DNA of 64,000 nucleotides from CALOAD01 sp942491415 (lineage in GTDB: Bacteria > Cyanobacteriota > Vampirovibrionia > Gastranaerophilales > CALOAD01): the NCBI GenBank assembly GCA_942491415.1, contig CALOAD010000009.1:186001-250000 (forward strand). Direction: 5' to 3'. How positions within the stretch are numbered: position 1 is the stretch's first letter; the number at the start of each line of letters is the position of its first letter. A model generated the notes under the pieces. That model worked only from the letters and a program-made list of their open reading frames with translations. It had not been told where the DNA came from and searched no databases. Positions 60,230-64,000 of the stretch are shown one piece after another. Made by a program: the position numbers and the translations under genes.

Positions 60230-61867
60230 CTATTCAAGTTCTCCAAGCATTTCAAACCAGAAAAATGAATACCCCTGCATTGTAAATACATATTTATCGC
60301 CAGCTATTTGAGGGAAGATACTTTCATCGAATATTTCGACTAAACCACTTCCATCATACTTACTAAGATCAAGCTCAACGAATTGAGATTTACTAGATAG
60401 ATTAACTATACAAAGAATTTTTTTATTTTCGTAGCTTCTTATATAAGCAAGGATTTTATGATTTTTAGGCTTTAAAAACTCTATAGTACCTCTGCTAAAT
60501 GCCTTGTATTTCTTTCTTGTTTCAATAATTTTCTTAGTGAAATTTAATAGTGATGCAGGCTGTGCTAGTTGACTTTCAACATTAAGCGATTGATAGCCAT
60601 AAATTGAATCCATAATAGGAGGCAAATAAAGCTGATGAGGAGAGCCTTGAGAAAAACCTGCATTTCTATCAGGAGTCCATTGCATAGGGGTTCTAACACC
60701 ATTTCTGTCGCCCAAATATACATTATCCCCCATTCCCATCTCATCACCGTAATAAATTGTTGGAGTGCCAGGGAATGAGAATAGAATTGAGTTTAATATT
60801 TTAATGATTCTTCTATTGTTATCGACTAAAGGAGCTAACCTTCTTCTTATACCTACATTACACTTCATTCTTGGATCTTTTGCATATTTATCATACATAT
60901 AGTCACGTTCATCATCAGTAACCATCTCTAATGTAAGCTCATCGTGGTTTCTTAGGAATAAAGCCCACTGACAAGTATCTGGTATTTTAGGTAGATTTTC
61001 CATTATTTCAACAATTGGTTTACTTGTTTCTTTGCTAAGAGCAATAAAAATTCTAGGCATAAGAGGGAAGTTATATGCCATATGGCATTCATCACCGTCA
61101 CCAAAATATTCAACTACATCTTCAGGCCATTGATTTGCTTCGGCTAAAAATACCTTATCTTTGAAATGATTATCTAGATATTTTCTTAATGTTCTTATTA
61201 CTTGATGTGTTTCAGGCAGGTTTTCATTGTTGGTGTCTTCTCTTGTACATAGATAGGGGATTGCATCCAGTCTAAATCCATCAACGCCTAAATCACCCCA
61301 GAACTTAATAATCTTGTTTATTTTTCTAACAACCTTTGGATTATTATGATTTAAGTCAGGCTGGCTTGAAAAGAATCTGTGCCAATAAAACTTTTTAACA
61401 TCTTGTTGCCAAGCCCAGTTTGATTGCTCGGTATCTTGAAAAATAATCCGAGTATCTTTAAACTTATCAAGATCATCACCCCAAGTAAAATAGTCCCAAT
61501 AAGGGCTTTTCTCACCTTTTTTGATGGCATCTTGAAACCATTCATGCTGGTCTGAAACATGGTTTACAACAAGCTCTATCATTACTTTCATATTTCTTTT
61601 TTTACATTCTCTAGTGAATTTTTTAAAATCTCTTAGAGTCCCGTAATCTGGGTTTATGTTGAAATAGTCACCAATATCATACCCGTCGTCTTTTAGTGGT
61701 GATACAAAAAACGGTAGTAGCCATATTGTATTTACACCTAGGTCTTCTAAATAATCAAGCTTTTCAATCAGTCCCTTAAAGTCACCTATTCCATCATTAT
61801 TTTTATCGCAAAAAGCCCTAACGTGGAGTTCATATATAATTGCGTCTTTATACCATAGTTCATCCAT
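60230..61867 (-). CDS. treS: Trehalose synthase (maltose alpha-D-glucosyltransferase)
   Basis: 545 residues of glycoside hydrolase family 13, subfamily 16, interconverting maltose and trehalose inside the cell. It begins WYKDAIIYELHVRAFCDKN, with VVNHVSDQH, DGFRLDAIPY (nucleophile Asp), FLAEANQWPEDVVEYFGDGD (acid Glu), LRNHDELTLEM and YYGDEMGMGDN, plus RTPMQWTPDRNAGF. All catalytic residues are present. No kinase domain is fused and no glgE or malQ lies nearby. Osmoprotection is the likely purpose, consistent with the mscS gene upstream. Ribosome site AGG 10 bases before the ATG. Confidence 0.9.
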   Translation of the reverse strand: MDELWYKDAIIYELHVRAFCDKNNDGIGDFKGLIEKLDYLEDLGVNTIWLLPFFVSPLKDDGYDIGDYFNINPDYGTLRDFKKFTRECKKRNMKVMIELVVNHVSDQHEWFQDAIKKGEKSPYWDYFTWGDDLDKFKDTRIIFQDTEQSNWAWQQDVKKFYWHRFFSSQPDLNHNNPKVVRKINKIIKFWGDLGVDGFRLDAIPYLCTREDTNNENLPETHQVIRTLRKYLDNHFKDKVFLAEANQWPEDVVEYFGDGDECHMAYNFPLMPRIFIALSKETSKPIVEIMENLPKIPDTCQWALFLRNHDELTLEMVTDDERDYMYDKYAKDPRMKCNVGIRRRLAPLVDNNRRIIKILNSILFSFPGTPTIYYGDEMGMGDNVYLGDRNGVRTPMQWTPDRNAGFSQGSPHQLYLPPIMDSIYGYQSLNVESQLAQPASLLNFTKKIIETRKKYKAFSRGTIEFLKPKNHKILAYIRSYENKKILCIVNLSSKSQFVELDLSKYDGSGLVEIFDESIFPQIAGDKYVFTMQGYSFFWFEMLGELE

Positions 61868-61983
61868 AGTTATTACCTGTAAAAAATAAAGACATTATTT
61901 TGATAAATTTATATTCGCCTATTTTCTATTTTAAATCAAGTTTTTTTAATCGAAAATATTTTTTTTATCAATTTTATATGCTT

Positions 61984-62868
61984 CTAGCATGGCTTATCCT
62001 TATTTATATTAATATTCAAAGACGGTGAAGAACCCTCTTTATCCTGACCTATATATATAGTTCTGTGAGGGAAAGGAATTTCTACATTATGTTCATCAAA
62101 TTTTTTCTTTAACCTTTTATTAAATTCTCTTCCTACATTCCATTGCTTTATAGGTTTTGTCTTTATTCTAGCTCTAATAATTTGAGCAGAATCATCAAAA
62201 CGATCAAGCCCGAGTATCTCAAGAGGTTCAAGAATAAAAGGTTTAAATTCATTATCACTTCTTAATTCTTCATCAACTTGTTTGATTAATTTAATAACTG
62301 CATCAATATCTTCTCTGTAGGCTATACCTATATCAAAAACGAAACGAGAAAAATCCTTTGTCATATTAGTTACTATATCAATCTTTCCATTTCTTATATA
62401 GTGAACATTACCAGATAAGTCCCTTAGAACAACCATTTTCAGGTCGACTTTTTCAACAAGCCCCCCTTTATCAGCAATCTTAACAACATCCCCAACTCTA
62501 ATTTGGTCTTCAGTAAGGATTATAATACCTGTTATTATATCTTCGATAAATCTTTGTGCTCCAAAGCCAACAGCAAGACCTACAACCCCTGCTGCAGCCA
62601 ATATAGGTCCAATATCCACTCCCAATATATATAAGACAAACAAAATAGCTGATATGCCAATGAAAATATCTATAACAGATGTTGCAATAGATTTTAAAGT
62701 GTTATTTCTTTTTTGAAACTCTTCATCGTTGTTTTTCTTATTAAAATGCATAAAATACTTATTTGCTATATATGCTGATACTTTACTGGTTAAAAAAGCT
62801 ATTATTAGAGTTAAAACGACAGGAATGCCTTTATTTAATATTAAATTCGTGATTACTTCTATATTCAT
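61984..62868 (-). CDS. Small-conductance mechanosensitive channel MscS-like
   Basis: 294 residues: three membrane segments (about 12-30, 60-85, 88-110), where the third has the Gly/Ala-rich pore helix AAAGVVGLAVGFGAQRFIED. A cytoplasmic beta domain with FDIGIAYREDIDAVIKLIK and an end with the basic FNKRLKKKFDEHNVEIPFPH follow. It opens under membrane tension to release solutes. Together with trehalose synthase this suggests an osmotic-response pair, though the 116-base gap leaves room for a separate promoter. AAAGGA lies 8 bases before the ATG. Confidence 0.93.
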   Translation of the reverse strand: MNIEVITNLILNKGIPVVLTLIIAFLTSKVSAYIANKYFMHFNKKNNDEEFQKRNNTLKSIATSVIDIFIGISAILFVLYILGVDIGPILAAAGVVGLAVGFGAQRFIEDIITGIIILTEDQIRVGDVVKIADKGGLVEKVDLKMVVLRDLSGNVHYIRNGKIDIVTNMTKDFSRFVFDIGIAYREDIDAVIKLIKQVDEELRSDNEFKPFILEPLEILGLDRFDDSAQIIRARIKTKPIKQWNVGREFNKRLKKKFDEHNVEIPFPHRTIYIGQDKEGSSPSLNININKDKPC

Positions 62869-62921
62869 TTAATGATTCCTTTTGAATTTCTATTTTCTTA
62901 ATTTTATATAAAATAATATAT

Positions 62922-63041
62922 TTAAGCTAGCAATAAACTCTGAATTTGCCTAATCAGTCCTTCATCCATAGCAAAAGTTCTAATATTGTCTAGCCAAGGG
63001 AGTTTTTTATGCAAGGGTTTTGATTTTAGTAAACATTTTGT
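62922..63041 (-). pseudogene. Possible gene fragment upstream of mscS
   Basis: 39 open codons without a start, reading KKLPWLDNIRTFAMDEGLI and then RQIQSLLLA before TAA. The amino-acid use is protein-like rather than AT-noise, so it may be the C-terminal remnant of a lost gene. The family is not recognised. It shares the 252-base gap between mscS and the 63.1 kb gene. Confidence 0.25.
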
Positions 63042-63045
63042 TTAC
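63029..63045. promoter_or_regulatory. Inverted repeat, possible operator
   Basis: GTAAACA-TTT-TGTTTAC, a 7-base inverted repeat, 76 bases upstream of the following gene. Confidence 0.3.
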
Positions 63046-63120
63046 AATCGGCTTATTTTGTTTAAGAACGGGGAGTAAAATGTCGATAATAAAATTGTAA
63101 GGAAATTCGGGAGTTACAAA

Positions 63121-63483
63121 ATGAACAAAAACGTTGTTGAGAGTCTGGTAAGTTGTTTTGAAGAGCTTTTGCCTGAGGTTTGTGAAAATATAAAGGAAAT
63201 TGAAAATAAATTAGAACAAAATAATAAAAATGAAAAAACTCAAAACGCTAAAGTAGTAAAAACGTGTAAATTTATAAGCACAGATAATTTTGAAAATGCA
63301 GATAAAACCTTTGTAGAAGAAGGATTAATCAAAAAAATTGATCGATTAAGTCATTTAAAACTGAATTTTAAAGAAAGCGAACTTTTAGAAGAAGCTCAAA
63401 AACAAAATCTTGCTGAAATGGCTGCAAATAAAAATTCGTTGACTCAAGATGATGTTGATTTTATTAATGAACGTTTAAGATAA
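63121..63483 (+). CDS. Hypothetical charged helical protein
   Basis: 120 residues, helical, rich in Glu, Lys and Asn, not recognised. The N-terminal third is a possible coiled coil (FEELLPEVCENIKEIENKL). The C-terminal third has two short amphipathic helices ending in LTQDDVDFINERLR. No membrane segment or signal peptide. GGGAG lies 7 bases before the ATG. Its 3' end meets a two-way terminator shared with the next gene. Confidence 0.6.
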   Translation: MNKNVVESLVSCFEELLPEVCENIKEIENKLEQNNKNEKTQNAKVVKTCKFISTDNFENADKTFVEEGLIKKIDRLSHLKLNFKESELLEEAQKQNLAEMAANKNSLTQDDVDFINERLR

Positions 63484-63518
63484 AATTTATAATTTGAAAT
63501 TCATAAAATATTCACATA

Positions 63519-63550
63519 AAAAACCTGCTAATCATAAATTAGCAGGTTTT
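63519..63550. terminator. Bidirectional terminator
   Basis: AAAACCTGCTAAT and ATTAGCAGGTTTT pair over 13 bases with a 5-base loop; A and T tracts on both sides. Confidence 0.8.
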
Positions 63551-63586
63551 CTTTTTTATTAATAAGAAGTAGTTTGTTTTTTTATT

Positions 63587-64000
63587 TTACAGATTTTGCA
63601 TAACTGAAGTTTCTTCAATTTCTTCAGTAGCAATATTACTGGTAGCAGGTCTTCTTTTTGTTGTCATTTTTGAAATTGAATCGGCTTTAGCTCTTGAAAG
63701 TTGTTGCTGAGCATTTTTTACAATGCCATGCATTTGAGTTAAATCGTTATCAAGATTAACAAGAATAGACTCGGCATATCTATCAGCACCTTCTCTAATT
63801 TGAAGAGCCTCATTGATAGCGTTTGATCTTACTCTTTCAGATTCTTCTCTTGCTTCAGTTCTGAGTCTTTCACAATCTTGAATCATACCGTTTCTAATTC
63901 TTTCAGCTTCAGACTGAACAGCTTGAAGAACTTCTGATTCGCTAAGTAATTTATCAGCTTCAGCTCTGGCTTCGCTGATAATTTGGTTGGCTTTATTTTG
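63587..64000 (-). CDS. DivIVA-like coiled-coil protein, N-terminus missing
   Basis: The frame is open to the right edge: 137 residues are visible and the true start lies beyond the window (an internal ATG at 63886 is not a start). The sequence is a long coiled coil with the heptad-type run ANQIISEARAEADKLLSESE, QAVQSEAERIRNGMIQDCE and ADRYAESILVNLDNDL. This resembles DivIVA/SepIVA-like proteins and some ATP synthase b-like stalks. Polar growth or septum placement is possible but not shown. The C-terminus (KRRPATSNIATEEIEETS) is disordered-looking. Confidence 0.55.
   Translation of the reverse strand, partial: QNKANQIISEARAEADKLLSESEVLQAVQSEAERIRNGMIQDCERLRTEAREESERVRSNAINEALQIREGADRYAESILVNLDNDLTQMHGIVKNAQQQLSRAKADSISKMTTKRRPATSNIATEEIEETSVMQNL

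Noticed and set aside
63587..63886. Short 99-residue protein starting at 63886
   Set aside because: The frame stays open to the window edge with the same coiled-coil pattern, so the ATG is internal.

Overview
The window looks like a chromosomal segment of an AT-rich, non-photosynthetic, didermic bacterium. Outer-membrane TolC-type factors occur three times, together with an RND pump and an ABC drug exporter. There are no rRNA genes, no insertion sequences and no CRISPR array. Low GC, frequent TTG and GTG starts, a YvcK protein with two N-terminal membrane segments, transketolase split in two subunits, a DUF115/MptE-like glycosyltransferase and a CsaB-type pyruvyl transferase together suggest a Melainabacteria/Vampirovibrionia (Gastranaerophilales-like) lineage. 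This placement is inference: no marker phylogeny could be run.

Layout. 1-6.2 kb: a membrane GAF sensor (cut by the left edge), nagA, a CHASE2-GGDEF cyclase, two small unknown genes and a uridine-kinase-like P-loop kinase. 6.5-10 kb: a DUF115 glycosyltransferase with a HIT protein, then ogt and an HDOD protein. 10.3-17.2 kb: one long minus-strand gene string (eda, kdgK, csaB, a tagA/wecG-type glycosyltransferase, both transketolase subunits, ftsE, ftsX) that joins KDPG catabolism, envelope polymer synthesis and division. 17.3-22.3 kb: nfeD-stomatin pair, then tlyA-nadK-recN. 22.3-27.7 kb: marR-tolC with a double palindromic operator, then a zinc-ribbon protein with a GH38 mannosidase. 27.8-37 kb: a large protein with a GDPH self-cleavage-type motif, then a TetR-controlled HlyD/ABC/TolC exporter resembling ybhGFSR with cecR. 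37.2-44.4 kb: pxpA, yvcK, panB, a frameshifted panC, a membrane protein with a degenerate cyclase-like domain, and groES-groEL. 44.5-50.8 kb: tetR-acrA-acrB-tolC. 51-57.1 kb: a TPR-zincin protein, an HD-GYP phosphodiesterase, a candidate small RNA, and mazG-sppA-rsfS-fcl. 57.2-64 kb: an orphan tail-fibre-like protein with a discoidin domain, a YhaM-like nuclease, tRNA-Asn, a corA remnant, treS, mscS and coiled-coil proteins.

How the genes work together. The c-di-GMP theme has a maker (CHASE2-GGDEF), a breaker (HD-GYP) and related sensors (GAF, HDOD). Efflux appears as three separately regulated modules (MarR, CecR-like TetR, AcrR-like TetR), each with a palindrome in front of its regulator gene. 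Envelope carbohydrate chemistry recurs (nagA, csaB, tagA/wecG, fcl, DUF115 transferase, GH38, treS).

The most interesting points are two genes broken or recoded at A homopolymers (tagA/wecG at a canonical A-AAA-AAG heptamer, and panC at a 6-A run), a well-formed candidate small RNA at 53.7-53.8 kb with its own promoter and terminator, the GDPH-motif protein, and a remnant-rich stretch around tRNA-Asn. No complete new defence or mobile system was found.
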